Assembly: GCF_002803085.1 (NCBI RefSeq)
Contig: NZ_NNBJ01000021.1
Coordinates: forward strand, 56,474-120,473
Length of the DNA: 64,000 nucleotides
Direction of reading: 5' to 3'
Source: Streptomyces sp. CB01201
Lineage (GTDB): Bacteria; Actinomycetota; Actinomycetes; Streptomycetales; Streptomycetaceae
Positions 1 through 9,213 of the stretch are shown here, one piece after another; the first letter of the stretch is position 1; every line of letters begins with the position of its first letter. The translations under genes were made by a program, and so were the position numbers. The notes below the pieces were generated by a model. The model searched no databases, had not been told where the DNA came from, and saw only the letters and a list, made by a program, of their open reading frames with translations.

Positions 1-674
1 AGAGGTACCCCGCTACCAGCGTCCGGATGCCCGGTGGTGAGCGCGGTTTCCAGTGCGGCATCGAGGGTGAGTGCGCGTGCGGCCAGGTCGGACCCGGAGG
101 GGGCGGGCGCGTCGGTGGTGACGGAGGCGATGACGGTGTCCCGCAGCCGGGCCGACGTGGCCAGGTCCTGTTGTGAGGGCTCTTCGCCGATCAGGGCCAG
201 GGTGGCGCCTGTTGTCGCGGCGTGGATGACTCGGGTGGCCGGTGCCACCGGAATGCGAAGGCGCCCGGCCTCCGCGGCACGGCCCAGCAGTCTCACCAGC
301 AGGGCGTGCGCTTCGTCCGCCGCCGGAGGGCGCCTTCCGGGCCGCACGGTGCCGTACATGAGCATGTAGAACGCGGGGTGGCGCAACCCGAAGTCGACGT
401 GCAGGTCCCAGCCGCGGTAGAGGTCTGCCACCGGGTCGTCGGGGGTCCTGGCCAGTGCATCCTGTTTCTCGGACAGGTACATCTCGAAGCCGTAGGCCGC
501 GAGCTCGGCCAGGAGTCCGTCCTTGTCCTCGAACATCCGGTAGAGCGCGGGGGCCGTGATGCCTGCGGCTGCGGCGACAGCGCGTGTGGAGACTGCTTCG
601 CTGCCGCCCTCCTCCAACAGCTTGGCGGCCACCTGTAGTACCTGTCGTCGCGCGGCGCGTCGTTCCTCGCTCAT
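1..674 (-). CDS. TetR/AcrR family transcriptional regulator (partial, runs off window)
   Basis: Reading leftward from an ATG at 672-674, the frame stays open to the window edge (about 224 codons), so the C-terminal end is missing. The first 55 residues form a TetR-type DNA-binding domain: a helix starting RRQVLQVAAKLLEEGG, then RAVAAAAGITAPALYRMF, where the GITAPALYRMF stretch is the recognition helix. The rest is the variable ligand-binding domain, and its inducer cannot be read from the sequence. It is transcribed away from the flavodoxin gene, so that flavodoxin is a possible target. I am confident of the family and have no view on the ligand. Confidence 0.85.
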   Translation of the reverse strand, partial: MSEERRAARRQVLQVAAKLLEEGGSEAVSTRAVAAAAGITAPALYRMFEDKDGLLAELAAYGFEMYLSEKQDALARTPDDPVADLYRGWDLHVDFGLRHPAFYMLMYGTVRPGRRPPAADEAHALLVRLLGRAAEAGRLRIPVAPATRVIHAATTGATLALIGEEPSQQDLATSARLRDTVIASVTTDAPAPSGSDLAARALTLDAALETALTTGHPDAGSGVP

Positions 675-915
675 GGAGCGACGATATCGCATCTTGCGTA
701 ACGGTGCCTTATCGGTGATACGTTCTGAACCGGAACGCTGATCAAGGCTTGGGATTGGCCGCGGTTCCGCAGGATCTGGCGTGCAACCTGCCCGCCCGAG
801 CCTGCGGTATCCGAGCGGGGACCAGTACGGCCAGCAGCCGCAGCGGACGTTCCGCTTCCCTCGATACCTCACGAAGCCTCACGAACACGCCGTCATCGCG
901 GCGGGGAGGAACACC

Positions 916-1503
916 ATGTCCGACGTCTCGATCGTCATCGCGTCGCATTCCGGCTACGGCCACACCGCACAGATCGCCGCGGCCGTCGAAGATGGCGCGC
1001 GCTCCGTCGCGAGGACCGTCGTCCACCGCGTGGACGTCGCGTCTCTCGGTGACGCCGACTGGGAGCTGATGGACGCCGCGGACGCCATCATCTTCGGTAC
1101 CCCCACCTACATGGGAACCGCCTCGGGAGCGTTCCACGCCTTCGCCGAAGCCACGAGCAAGCGGTGGAGCACCCGCGCCTGGAGCGACAAGCTCGCGGCG
1201 GGGTTCACCAACTCCGGCTCCATGAGCGGCGACAAGATGCACACCCTGCAATACCTCGCGCTCCTGGCGGCCCAACACGGAATGCTCTGGGTGAGCCTGG
1301 GACTCCTGCCTGGCTGGAACACCACGACATCCAGCCCCCAGGACGACAACCGCCTCGGCTTCTACCTGGGAGCCGGCGCTCAGAGTTTCAACGACACCCC
1401 TGCCGTCCACGACGCAGACCTGAACACCGCCCGGCACCTCGGCCGCCGCGTCGCCGAGCACACCCGTATCCACCGTGCCGGATTGACCGCGGCAGCGGCC
1501 TGA
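916..1503 (+). CDS. Flavodoxin-fold NAD(P)H-dependent oxidoreductase (WrbA-like)
   Basis: A 195-residue cytoplasmic protein of the flavodoxin/WrbA type, expected to bind FMN and reduce quinones or similar acceptors. The N-terminus VSIVIASHSGYGHTAQIA carries the FMN-phosphate loop (about residues 10-17). GTPTYMGTASG at 61-71 matches the second flavin loop of the WrbA group. I chose the ATG at 916 because GGGGAGGA sits 5 nt upstream; the frame is open further upstream to 781, but that part has no flavodoxin similarity. It is divergent from the TetR gene to its left, a common arrangement for a repressor and its stress-induced reductase. The substrate is unknown. Confidence 0.82.
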   Translation: MSDVSIVIASHSGYGHTAQIAAAVEDGARSVARTVVHRVDVASLGDADWELMDAADAIIFGTPTYMGTASGAFHAFAEATSKRWSTRAWSDKLAAGFTNSGSMSGDKMHTLQYLALLAAQHGMLWVSLGLLPGWNTTTSSPQDDNRLGFYLGAGAQSFNDTPAVHDADLNTARHLGRRVAEHTRIHRAGLTAAAA

Positions 1504-1677
1504 GGTCCGGCACTCATCGACTTCCGGTGCCGCCCCGCTCTGCCCCTGGCCCGTCACGGTGCCCGGCGCGCGAACTCGTCGCGATGGCCGTCCCCGCTAC
1601 TCGGGCTTCGGGCCGTTCGTGGTCGTGCGCGCCTCACTGTCACAGCGTGATGGGCAAATGGTGTGGCGCGAGGGGGC

Positions 1678-2332
1678 CTGACGGTCCGGCAGTGGGCTCG
1701 ACTGGAGCCGCTGCTGCCAGCAAAGTAGACGTCGGGGCGGCTACGGACTTGGGCGCGTCGGCGGTTGATCGACGGGATACGGTGGCTGACGCGGGCTGGC
1801 ACGTTCTGGCGGGGCCTCCCCGAGCGGTACTGTCCCACGGGACCGGGGCCACGACCGGTTCCACCGCTGGCGGCGCGACGGCACATGGAAGCGGATCCTG
1901 GAACAACTGCACGTCCCAGCCGATGTATAGGGCCTGATCGCCGGGGGCCACTGTCACGACAGCCCGCAGTTCCAGCCCGTCCTCGAACGCATCCGAGTGC
2001 CTCGCACCGGCCCCGGACGCCCGCGCACCACGCCGGACAGGGGCAGTGTCGACAATGCCTACGGATCCCGCGCGAAACGCTCCTAGCTGCGCAGACGCAG
2101 GATCGGATGCGCCATCCCGGAGCAGGCCGACCAGGTACGCAAACGCAAGAAGCTCGGCTCCCGGAGTGGCCGGCCACCGGCCTTCGGCAAGGACGACTAC
2201 AAGGAACGCCACACCGTGGAGTGCGTGATCCACCGGCTGAAACGGAACCGCGCTGTGGCCACGAGATACGACAAATTCGACGTCCGATACGAGGCGACCG
2301 TGCTGGTCGCAGCCCTCAACGAGTGGCTGTGA
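1678..2332 (+). pseudogene. IS5-family transposase relic
   Basis: Pieces of an IS5-type transposase common in Streptomyces can be read in shifting frames. The N-terminal part gives LTVRQWARLEPLLP and then RRLIDGIRWLTRAGTFW. The C-terminal part gives GRPPAFGKDDYKERHTVE and HRLKRNRAVATRYDKF, ending AALNEWL at 2332. In-frame stops interrupt it at several points, and the middle section that should carry the first catalytic Asp is missing. No terminal repeats were recognised. It is a dead insertion sequence marking an old transfer event. Confidence 0.75.
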
Positions 2333-2353
2333 CCAGCGCTTTCGGGACCGACT

Positions 2354-3094
2354 CTAGGTGTGGAATGTAGTGGTTGCTTCCAGGGCCGCCCGGCCGGTCG
2401 CGACCCGGTTTACCGGCGCGTACTCATCGGCGTAGCCGAAGGAGACACCCACGAGCAGCTTCCCCTCGTCCACTCCGAGTTGATCGCGGACGGTGTCGGC
2501 GTAGAAGCTGAGCAGGCCCTGCGGGCAACTGGCCACCCCGTAGCCGGTCATGGCGAGCAGCAGCGTCTGCAGGTAAGCGCCGGCGTCGGCGGCCAGTCGC
2601 GGCCCGCCGTCGCCGGTGACGAACAGGAACGCGGCATGGGGCGCACCGTAGAAGCCCAGGCTTTGCGCGTCGTAGGCCGCGCGAGCCGGGTGGTCGTCGG
2701 GGCCGATGCCCAGCGCTCCGTACAGACCGGCACCGAACGCGGCCCGGCGTTCCTGGTGGACGGGGGCGTACATGTCCTCGGAGTACGGGTAGTCGGCCGT
2801 GACGCGTCGCTCGGCGTGGGCCGTTCGCAGGGCGTCGGCCAGACGGTCTCGCCGTGCGCCACCGACCACCTCGACCCGCCACGGCTGCGCGTTGGAATTG
2901 GACGGCGCGGCGCCGGCCAGGGAGAAGACCTCGCGCAGAGTGTCTTCGGGTACCGGGTCGGGACGGAATGCGCGGGCCGCCCGGCGCCCGCGGATCAGCT
3001 GCTCGGCGTACTCCGACGTTCGCGCCCCGTCCGGCTGTGTCCCGCCGGTGGGCGCCTCGCTCGTGGGTGTCCGAGTGAAGACCGGTCCGCTCAT
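2354..3094 (-). CDS. Nitroreductase family protein
   Basis: A 246-residue FMN-dependent nitroreductase-fold protein. Two typical segments are visible: RRAARAF (about residues 37-43), the arginine-rich phosphate contact, and APSNSNAQPWR (63-73), the flavin-binding loop. Family members reduce nitroaromatics, quinones or enones with NAD(P)H in the cytoplasm. It is divergent from a TetR gene. Two GTAAACG-type inverted repeats lie in the 101-bp gap between them, so it is very likely repressed by that regulator. The first 25 residues are a poorly conserved Pro/Thr-rich extension. The physiological substrate is unknown. Confidence 0.87.
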   Translation of the reverse strand: MSGPVFTRTPTSEAPTGGTQPDGARTSEYAEQLIRGRRAARAFRPDPVPEDTLREVFSLAGAAPSNSNAQPWRVEVVGGARRDRLADALRTAHAERRVTADYPYSEDMYAPVHQERRAAFGAGLYGALGIGPDDHPARAAYDAQSLGFYGAPHAAFLFVTGDGGPRLAADAGAYLQTLLLAMTGYGVASCPQGLLSFYADTVRDQLGVDEGKLLVGVSFGYADEYAPVNRVATGRAALEATTTFHT

Positions 3095-3118
3095 GGAACT
3101 CTCCTCAGGATCGTCGAA

Positions 3119-3136
3119 GTAAACGCAATCGTTTAC
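3119..3136. promoter_or_regulatory. Putative TetR operator 1
   Basis: GTAAACGCAATCGTTTAC is a perfect inverted repeat with 7-bp arms and a 4-bp spacer. It lies 25 bp upstream of the nitroreductase ATG. The arm recurs at 3171. Confidence 0.75.
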
Positions 3137-3170
3137 GTGGCATGCACTATAGCCAGCCCTCCCCTCCGAA

Positions 3171-3188
3171 GTAAACGAGAACGTATAC
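3171..3188. promoter_or_regulatory. Putative TetR operator 2
   Basis: GTAAACGAGAACGTATAC repeats the arm of operator 1 with one mismatch in the right half. It ends 7 bp before the TetR ATG at 3196, a position suited to autorepression. Confidence 0.7.
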
Positions 3189-3195
3189 TTACGTC

Positions 3196-3789
3196 ATGAC
3201 CACGATGACGACGGCGTCTCGACGGCCGGGGCGCGGAGGGCGGGAGCGCATCCTGGCCGCGGCGGCCGAACTGTTCACGGCCCAGGGGATCAACGCGACC
3301 GGCATGGAGCAGATCGCGGAGCGGGCGCCGGTGTCCAAGCGCACCCTCTACGCGCACTTCAGAACCAAAGACGAGCTGGTCCTCGCCCATCTCAAGGACC
3401 TCTCCTCAACGGGACGCACCCTGGAGGGCGTGCTGGCACGCGAGGACATCCCTGCCAAGGAGCGAATCCTCGCCCTGTTCGACCCGCCCCCGACCGGCAC
3501 GGATCCGGTGCGCGGATGCCCGTTCATCGACGCCGCCGCGGAGTTCCCCGACCTCCAGAACGCGGTCCACGCCTACGCCCGCGAACAGAAACTGCTGATG
3601 GTGCGGCTGGTGACCGACCTGGTAGCGGAACTGGGCTGCCGCGAGCCCGCCACCCTCGCCGAGCAACTCGTGACCCTCGCGGACGGCGCCGCCAGCCGCG
3701 CCATGGTGCTGGGCGAGTTGAACTACGGCCGGCACGCACGGACAGCGGCGGAGACCCTCCTGGAAAACGCGCTGCCGACCACGATCTGA
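3196..3789 (+). CDS. TetR/AcrR family transcriptional regulator
   Basis: A 197-residue repressor. The N-terminal helix GRERILAAAAELFTAQGI is followed by MEQIAERAPVSKRTLYAHF (about residues 37-55), the TetR helix-turn-helix. The rest is a helical effector-binding domain. It is transcribed away from the nitroreductase gene, and the shared gap holds two copies of a GTAAACG inverted repeat, one by each start. I infer that it represses both itself and the nitroreductase and is released by an electrophile or nitro compound. The effector is not visible in the sequence. Confidence 0.88.
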   Translation: MTTMTTASRRPGRGGRERILAAAAELFTAQGINATGMEQIAERAPVSKRTLYAHFRTKDELVLAHLKDLSSTGRTLEGVLAREDIPAKERILALFDPPPTGTDPVRGCPFIDAAAEFPDLQNAVHAYAREQKLLMVRLVTDLVAELGCREPATLAEQLVTLADGAASRAMVLGELNYGRHARTAAETLLENALPTTI

Positions 3790-3913
3790 CACCCCCCACC
3801 GGGTTGCTCGGTATGCCTAGCGCCCGATGCAGAGATCCCGCTGCTCGACCGAGAGGAAGGCGGGACCTTCACAACAGACCCCAGTTGCCCTTGAGGAGCG
3901 TGAGGAGGAGGTA

Positions 3914-4265
3914 GTGCGGCACCGAACACTCGGAGCCAGGGCGGAGGTTGCGGCGATCGGCCACGGCACGATGGGCCTGACGATGGCCTACGAACCCATC
4001 GAGGCGGAGGCCGACATCGCCGCACTCCGCTGCACCCATGGCTTGGGCGTCACTCTCTCCGACATCGCCGAGATGTAGGGCTGGGGCACTGGAGTCAACC
4101 GGATCCTGGTCGGCAGGGCGCTCAGGGATTTCCGTGACGACGTAGCCCTGGCCACGAAGTTCGGCGTCGGCATGTCCGTAGTTCCGGAGCAGATCGACGG
4201 CGTTCTCGACAGCTGGCCGGACAACATCCGCAAACTCCCCGACAACAGCCTGAGCTACCTCGTGG
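3914..4265 (+). pseudogene. Aldo/keto reductase relic, 5' part only
   Basis: Starting at a GTG at 3914 behind GAGGAGGAG, the frame reads like the first third of an aldo/keto reductase: RTLG, then IGHGTMGLTMAY, then GLGVTLSDIAEM, then a TAG at 4076-4078, then GWGTG, GRALRDFRDDVALATKFG and PEQIDGV. The family motif is DTAEMYG, so the stop replaces the catalytic Tyr codon. Similarity fades after about 4260, and the remaining two thirds of the gene are absent. It is a truncated and inactivated gene. Confidence 0.7.
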
Positions 4266-4754
4266 CTGCGCACCGAATTCCGCCGTCCTGGTCTCGTCGG
4301 CCGTCCCCAGGCTGTTCGATGTGCCGCTGGGGGCGGTGCTGTTCTGCTACACCATGGCCGGAGCCCCGCCGGCCGCTGCGGCGGGACTTGCAGAGCCTGC
4401 CACGCCAGGCTGGTCACCACGGACACCCGAGCGGTTGCCGCATGGGCGGTCGCGCTGCCGGATCCAGGGGCGGAGCAGTCGGAGTGTGCGCCGCTCCCTC
4501 CTCTACGAGTCCGCCCTGCACAGGCTTTGCCGCGGAGTTGGCCGGCCCGTTGCCCGGCCGAGCCGGCCGAGTGCTGCCATCCGGCGCTCTTGGTGGAAAC
4601 GTCACTGGCATGACAGGAGTAGCGGCCATCTCGGCGGTGCCGGTGTGTGGGTACTGCCTTTCGGGATGCTGGAGGGAGTGGTTCCGCAGGGCTCGTCCCC
4701 GGAATGGATCCTGCCATGCTGTCCGGCACCGAACGGAGCCGGATGGTCCACGCG
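4266..4754. other. Intergenic stretch, nothing recognised
   Basis: About 490 bp between the aldo/keto reductase relic and the end of crtU. Open frames exist on both strands but none has a ribosome-binding site plus recognisable protein content. I see no clear hairpin, repeat or RNA gene. Confidence 0.5.
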
Positions 4755-6356
4755 TTACCCGTCGGAGTCGGTATGCCGCCTGTGGTGCTCGGCCAACCGT
4801 CGCAGAAGACGGTTGCGACCGCGGACGGGGACGGTCCACAGCGTGTGTCCCAGTACCCGCCATCGATCGAGAAGGGCGTTGGCGGCGAGCATGCCACTGG
4901 TAGCGGCGCGCTCCATCAGGGCCACGGGAAGTCCGGTCCGTACGAGGTCGCCGGCCACCATGAGGTGGGGGTGGCTCGTGCGGACTGTGGGACGGTCGGT
5001 GTATCCGGCGACCGGGAACAGCGGGCAGTCCGCACGCCACTCGTGCCGTTCGTCGATGATCTGAGCGGTGCGGGTCTCCGGATAGACCCTGTGCAACTGC
5101 TCGATGAGGCGCTGCTGTTCGGCGGTCTTGTCGGCGTTCTCATCGACGGCGTAGGCGTGCAGTTCGATGACCGACCCTCCGGTGCGCCGTGACCATCGGA
5201 CGGCTTCCTGCTCCCAGCGTTCCAGCACACTGACGTTGTCCAGGCTGCCGTAGCCGCTGGTGCCCAGAAAGCCCGGACGGTCGGACCTGACGGGGCGGTT
5301 CAGCCACAGTCGGGAGACGAGGAAGGGGGGAGCGGTCCTCAGGCGGGCGACGCGCTGGTGCCAAGAGGCGTCGGCGATGGCGGGACTGTTGGTGGCGAGC
5401 GACTGGAGGCCGTTGGTGTCGAGGGCCAGGACGCAGGCGTCGAACCTCTGCTCCCGGCCGTTCGCGGTGATGCGGAAGACGTCGTGGTGAGGGGCGATGT
5501 GCTCGACGGCGGCAGAGCAGTGAACGTCGACACCAAGTCGCTCCAGATAGGCGCCCAGGGGGTTCCACAGGGCGGTGGGGAACGGGTCGTTGGGAACGTC
5601 GAACAGCAGGCCTTCCGAGGAGCCGAGGAAGTAGATGTGGAACATCAACACCATCTCGGCTGCGGACAAGCTGCGTGGGTCGGCGAAGAAGCTGCGCGAG
5701 AACACCTCGAACGCCAGATGATGGGCGGCCTCGGGAAAGCGGATGGAGGCGAGGAAGTCGTGGGCGCTCGTCGCGTCCAGGCGGTCGTACACGTCCGGCA
5801 CGCGAACGTCCATGAGCGGGAGAGCGGCGGCCGCGTTCATCCGGGGAAAGTCGCGGAGACGGAACGTGGGACTGCTGATCGCGAACCCCAGAGCGCTCCA
5901 TGGGGGAGTGCGCGGGACCCGGCGGAAGCTGTCCTTGAGCCCGTCGGCATGCCAGAGGGGATAGTCGGGGAGGCGAGTGAGGCGCGTCTGGCGGGGGTCG
6001 GTACGTCGCAGAAGGGATCGCAGGTTGTAGTACTGGGGGAAGAAGGCGTGGAAGCCGCGGCTCATGGTGACGGTCGAACCGTCCTTGAGCGTTGTGGGCC
6101 ATCCGGCGAGGCGGCCGCCCAGGACCGGGTCGCGTTCGAACAGCGTGACGTGGACGCCTCGTTCGGCCAGCGCTGTTGCTGCTGCGATACCGGCAATCCC
6201 ACCTCCCACCACCGCCACCGCGGGAGGGTCCCCGACGACCTTCGGTGACCCCGGTCCGGCGGGGATGCAGTGCGCTCGGCGATCTCTGACATCCGGCGTT
6301 CCCTCAGAAGCAGGCCGCGCGGAAGCACGCCGCACGCATGCAGAGGCGTGCTTCAC
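4755..6356 (-). CDS. crtU: Isorenieratene synthase-type carotenoid desaturase/methyltransferase
   Basis: An FAD-dependent enzyme of the CrtU type, which converts beta-carotene rings to aromatic phi-rings (isorenieratene). The dinucleotide motif GGGIAG is at about residues 51-56, followed by LFERDPVLGGRLAGW. The RGFHAFFPQYYNLRSLLRR segment (about 100-118) and the C-terminal PHLMVAGDLVRTG flavin motif are typical of CrtU and of phytoene desaturase relatives. The start is uncertain: GTG at 6356 gives a 533-residue protein with an unconserved 40-residue leader, and later starts are possible. It lies downstream of crtY on the same strand, consistent with cyclisation followed by aromatisation. Confidence 0.82.
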   Translation of the reverse strand: MKHASACVRRASARPASEGTPDVRDRRAHCIPAGPGSPKVVGDPPAVAVVGGGIAGIAAATALAERGVHVTLFERDPVLGGRLAGWPTTLKDGSTVTMSRGFHAFFPQYYNLRSLLRRTDPRQTRLTRLPDYPLWHADGLKDSFRRVPRTPPWSALGFAISSPTFRLRDFPRMNAAAALPLMDVRVPDVYDRLDATSAHDFLASIRFPEAAHHLAFEVFSRSFFADPRSLSAAEMVLMFHIYFLGSSEGLLFDVPNDPFPTALWNPLGAYLERLGVDVHCSAAVEHIAPHHDVFRITANGREQRFDACVLALDTNGLQSLATNSPAIADASWHQRVARLRTAPPFLVSRLWLNRPVRSDRPGFLGTSGYGSLDNVSVLERWEQEAVRWSRRTGGSVIELHAYAVDENADKTAEQQRLIEQLHRVYPETRTAQIIDERHEWRADCPLFPVAGYTDRPTVRTSHPHLMVAGDLVRTGLPVALMERAATSGMLAANALLDRWRVLGHTLWTVPVRGRNRLLRRLAEHHRRHTDSDG

Positions 6357-6519
6357 GCGTGCGCTCCCTCGCCCAGAAGCTGACCGGCCCGGTCAGCCGT
6401 GCCACAGATGGCCATATCGCCTGGCCCGCTGGGCGAGGCGTCTGGATGTGCCGTAGGGGGAGCGAGGCGCTTGGCGGTCTGCATCATTCTCCTGAGAACG
6501 GGACGCCGAAAACGGCGGA

Positions 6520-7707
6520 TTACTGTTCGGGGTGGCGGCGCCTTCTGCGCGTCGGCAGTTCTACTGCGCTACGGAGCATCGGCCCAACAGGAGTGCGCAG
6601 GCCGATGGCGATGTCCTGGAGCAGAGTGGTGTCGCCGTCGAGGAACCGCAGCAGACGTGCCATGGGCATCCGGGAGAACAGGCGGGTGAAGAACTCGCTG
6701 CCGTCGAGGCGCCCGTGGGCCAAACCGTGCAGAAAGACCGCGTCCATCGCCTGCGACCGTCGTGAGTGAGGTGGTGGCGGTATGGGTTCGTGCCCCTGTG
6801 CGAGAGCCTGCGCGATTGCGGCTGTCTGCCGCTGGATGGTGGCGAAGGTGTATCCCGTGGACGGCCGGGTGGCTCCGCCCGCCGCTCCGATCCGGAACAC
6901 GGAGGGGGCGCAGCGACGGACGAAGCGGGCATCGGTCATCGGGATGACACCGTGTTCGGATTCCTCGATGTCGAAGACGCGTACACCGAGGACCTCCTGG
7001 ACGTAAGCCTGGAGTGCGCGACCGTATTCCTCCCGGTGCAGCACCTCCGCGGAGAACTGGGTGTATTCGACGAGTGCCGTGTGACGGCTGAGGGGCAGCA
7101 CGTAGCAGAAGGCCAGCCCGCTCCGCGGCTGCGGAACGCGGAAATCCATCAGCTCCACGCGTTCGGGATCGAATGCGGGCCGTTCCGTGCGAACGAACCA
7201 GCCGTGGAAATGCTGGAGCAGCGTGGTGCGCGCTGCCGGCAGTCTCTTCAGTGGACGGGAGTCGAACACCCAGCGTGCTGAGAGAGCTTCCTGCTTGCCG
7301 TCCGAGGTGCGCACATGGACACGGGCGCCGTCCGCAGCACCTTCGACGGTCTCGACGGTGCCCTCGCGCCGGGTGAATCCGGGACGGTCCGTGAGACGCC
7401 GGGCGATGAGGCGCTCGAAGTCGTCGGAACGGATCATCTTGTACCGGAGCGGGTCGATGCAGTCGTCGAAGGCGGCTCCCTGCGGACTGTGCACGCGGAG
7501 CGTGGACCAGGCCCTGGTGACTGCCGCGTCGTACCGTCCGGTGCCTGCTTCCCAGAAGCACCAGGTGCGCTGCGGTGGGCGGAGCGGTCCGGGCGGAGCG
7601 TCGATCAATCGCACGGTGAGCGAGCGAGGACATGTCGCACCAAGACGATCGGCCAGGGACAGCCCTGCCGCGCCCGCGCCGATGATGGCCACCTCCACAC
7701 GCTCCAC
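6520..7707 (-). CDS. crtY: Lycopene beta-cyclase
   Basis: A 395-residue flavoprotein of the CrtY lycopene cyclase family, converting linear lycopene to beta-carotene. The N-terminus VEVAIIGAGAAGLSLADRL is a Rossmann GxGxxG motif (about residues 10-15). PPQRTWCFWE follows, as in this family, and GGATRPSTGYTFATIQRQ in the C-terminal half is the conserved cyclase segment. It starts about 225 bp from the divergent crtE gene and is followed on the same strand by crtU, forming the crtY-crtU arm of the cluster. The enzyme is expected to be membrane-associated because its substrate is. Confidence 0.88.
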   Translation of the reverse strand: MERVEVAIIGAGAAGLSLADRLGATCPRSLTVRLIDAPPGPLRPPQRTWCFWEAGTGRYDAAVTRAWSTLRVHSPQGAAFDDCIDPLRYKMIRSDDFERLIARRLTDRPGFTRREGTVETVEGAADGARVHVRTSDGKQEALSARWVFDSRPLKRLPAARTTLLQHFHGWFVRTERPAFDPERVELMDFRVPQPRSGLAFCYVLPLSRHTALVEYTQFSAEVLHREEYGRALQAYVQEVLGVRVFDIEESEHGVIPMTDARFVRRCAPSVFRIGAAGGATRPSTGYTFATIQRQTAAIAQALAQGHEPIPPPPHSRRSQAMDAVFLHGLAHGRLDGSEFFTRLFSRMPMARLLRFLDGDTTLLQDIAIGLRTPVGPMLRSAVELPTRRRRRHPEQ

Positions 7708-7932
7708 CGCCGCCTCCCGAGTTCGCCGTCAGCCCCTGGAGACCCTTCCATCCGTGCGGGGTTCCTGGATGCGCGCCACGCGTGCCGGTTCGTGGCCGAC
7801 GGGCGGCACCGGCGTCCAGGGATCTCGCACAAGCGGTGCCTACTCCGATTGACGCCCTGGCGCATCCGAACACGTCGAGGAGGGGGAAGGACTTCACGAC
7901 ATGCTCAGCCGATCCCACGCAGAGGAGCAGCC

Positions 7933-9213
7933 ATGCGCCCCGACGAGGCAGCGCGTGCCACCACGGATCGCTCCACGCTCCGCCCGACGCGGCCGCACGC
8001 TGGGGGATCGACGGGCACCGAGGCGCTGCGGCCGGCCGACGAGCGGCTGAACACGCTGGTGCGGGAGATCGACCTCGATGTGCCCGGCTCCGTTCAGTGC
8101 CGGCTCGAAGGGCTTCTGGCAGAGCGGGTCAAGGAGGCGCACGGCGCCGACGAGACGTTCGGGCGGGACATCGCAGACCGAGTTGCCCGGTTCGCCCTGG
8201 GAGGTGGCCACCGGATCCGGCCGCAGTTCCTGTGGTGGGGCGTGCGGGCCGCGGGACTGCCCACGTTCGACGAAGTCGTCGCCGCCCTCCGCCTCGGATC
8301 GGCGCTCGAACTCATCCAGACCTGCGCCCTGATTCACGACGACGTGATGGACGCCGCCCCGTCTCGCCGCGGACACCCGGCGGTGCACGTAGACCTCGCT
8401 GGGCGATACGAGGCGGGGTCGGGCAGGGCAGCCACCCGTTTCGGTGAATCAGCCGCGATCCTCGCCGGCGACCTCGCACTGGCCTGGGCCGACGACGAAC
8501 TCGCCGCGCTCGATCTGCCGGCGCCGCAGGCCAACGGTGTGCGCGCGGTGTGGGCCCAGATGCGCATGGAGATGGTGGCCGGCCAGTACCTGGACGTCCA
8601 GGGGGAGCTGACGCGGAACAGGTCCCTGGCGCGGAGCATCCGCGCGGCCTATCTGAAGACCGCCCTGTACACCGTGGAGCGGCCCCTCCAACTGGGAACC
8701 CTGATCGCGGGCGTGCGGGAAGAGGTGGCGCGCGCCCTGTGCGCCGGCGGCCGGAGCATCGGGCTTGCCTTCCAGCTGCGCAACGACCTCCTGGACGTCT
8801 TCGGGCGCCCCCGGGGCGAGACCAACCCCGTGGGGGCCGATGTGCGTTCAGGTAAACCCACGTACCTGATCGCCCTCACCCAGGCGCGGGCCGAGGCGGA
8901 TGGTGACCACCGTGCGATGGCCATCCTGCGCGACAACGTCGGTCAGCCGGATCTCGACGACTCAGGGCTGAACGAGGTCCGCCAGGTCATCGAGCGCAGC
9001 GGGGCCAGTCGGCTCGTCCTCGAAAAGATCGGCCGGCTGCACGCGCAGAGCATGCGCCACCTGGCCAGTGTGGAGATCGACCCCGTGGCCCGGGACCGGC
9101 TGGTGCGGCTGATGGGTGTCGCCGCCGGGAAGGACGCCCCGGACATCGCGCGCGAACCCGCGCGGAGGGCCGGCCCGGCCCGGATCGGCGCGGACGAGGT
9201 GGCCTCCTCGTGA
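7933..9213 (+). CDS. crtE: Polyprenyl (geranylgeranyl) diphosphate synthase
   Basis: A 426-residue trans-isoprenyl diphosphate synthase supplying GGPP for carotenoids. Visible motifs are GGGHRIRP (about 90-97), the first Asp-rich motif DDVMD (136-140) and the second region QLRNDLLD (281-288), where the first Asp of the usual DDxxD is Asn. The ATG at 7933 follows AGAGGAGCAGCC; the frame is open far upstream, but that part overlaps crtY and is not family-like. It is the first gene of crtE-crtI-crtB-Rieske, with a 4-nt overlap to crtI. The gap to crtY presumably carries the light-controlled promoters, though I could not identify a convincing -35/-10 pair. Confidence 0.88.
   Translation: MRPDEAARATTDRSTLRPTRPHAGGSTGTEALRPADERLNTLVREIDLDVPGSVQCRLEGLLAERVKEAHGADETFGRDIADRVARFALGGGHRIRPQFLWWGVRAAGLPTFDEVVAALRLGSALELIQTCALIHDDVMDAAPSRRGHPAVHVDLAGRYEAGSGRAATRFGESAAILAGDLALAWADDELAALDLPAPQANGVRAVWAQMRMEMVAGQYLDVQGELTRNRSLARSIRAAYLKTALYTVERPLQLGTLIAGVREEVARALCAGGRSIGLAFQLRNDLLDVFGRPRGETNPVGADVRSGKPTYLIALTQARAEADGDHRAMAILRDNVGQPDLDDSGLNEVRQVIERSGASRLVLEKIGRLHAQSMRHLASVEIDPVARDRLVRLMGVAAGKDAPDIAREPARRAGPARIGADEVASS

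Noticed and set aside
742..1557. Long minus-strand frame opposite the flavodoxin gene
   Set aside because: It is the shadow of the + strand flavodoxin: low-complexity composition, no ribosome-binding site and no family features.
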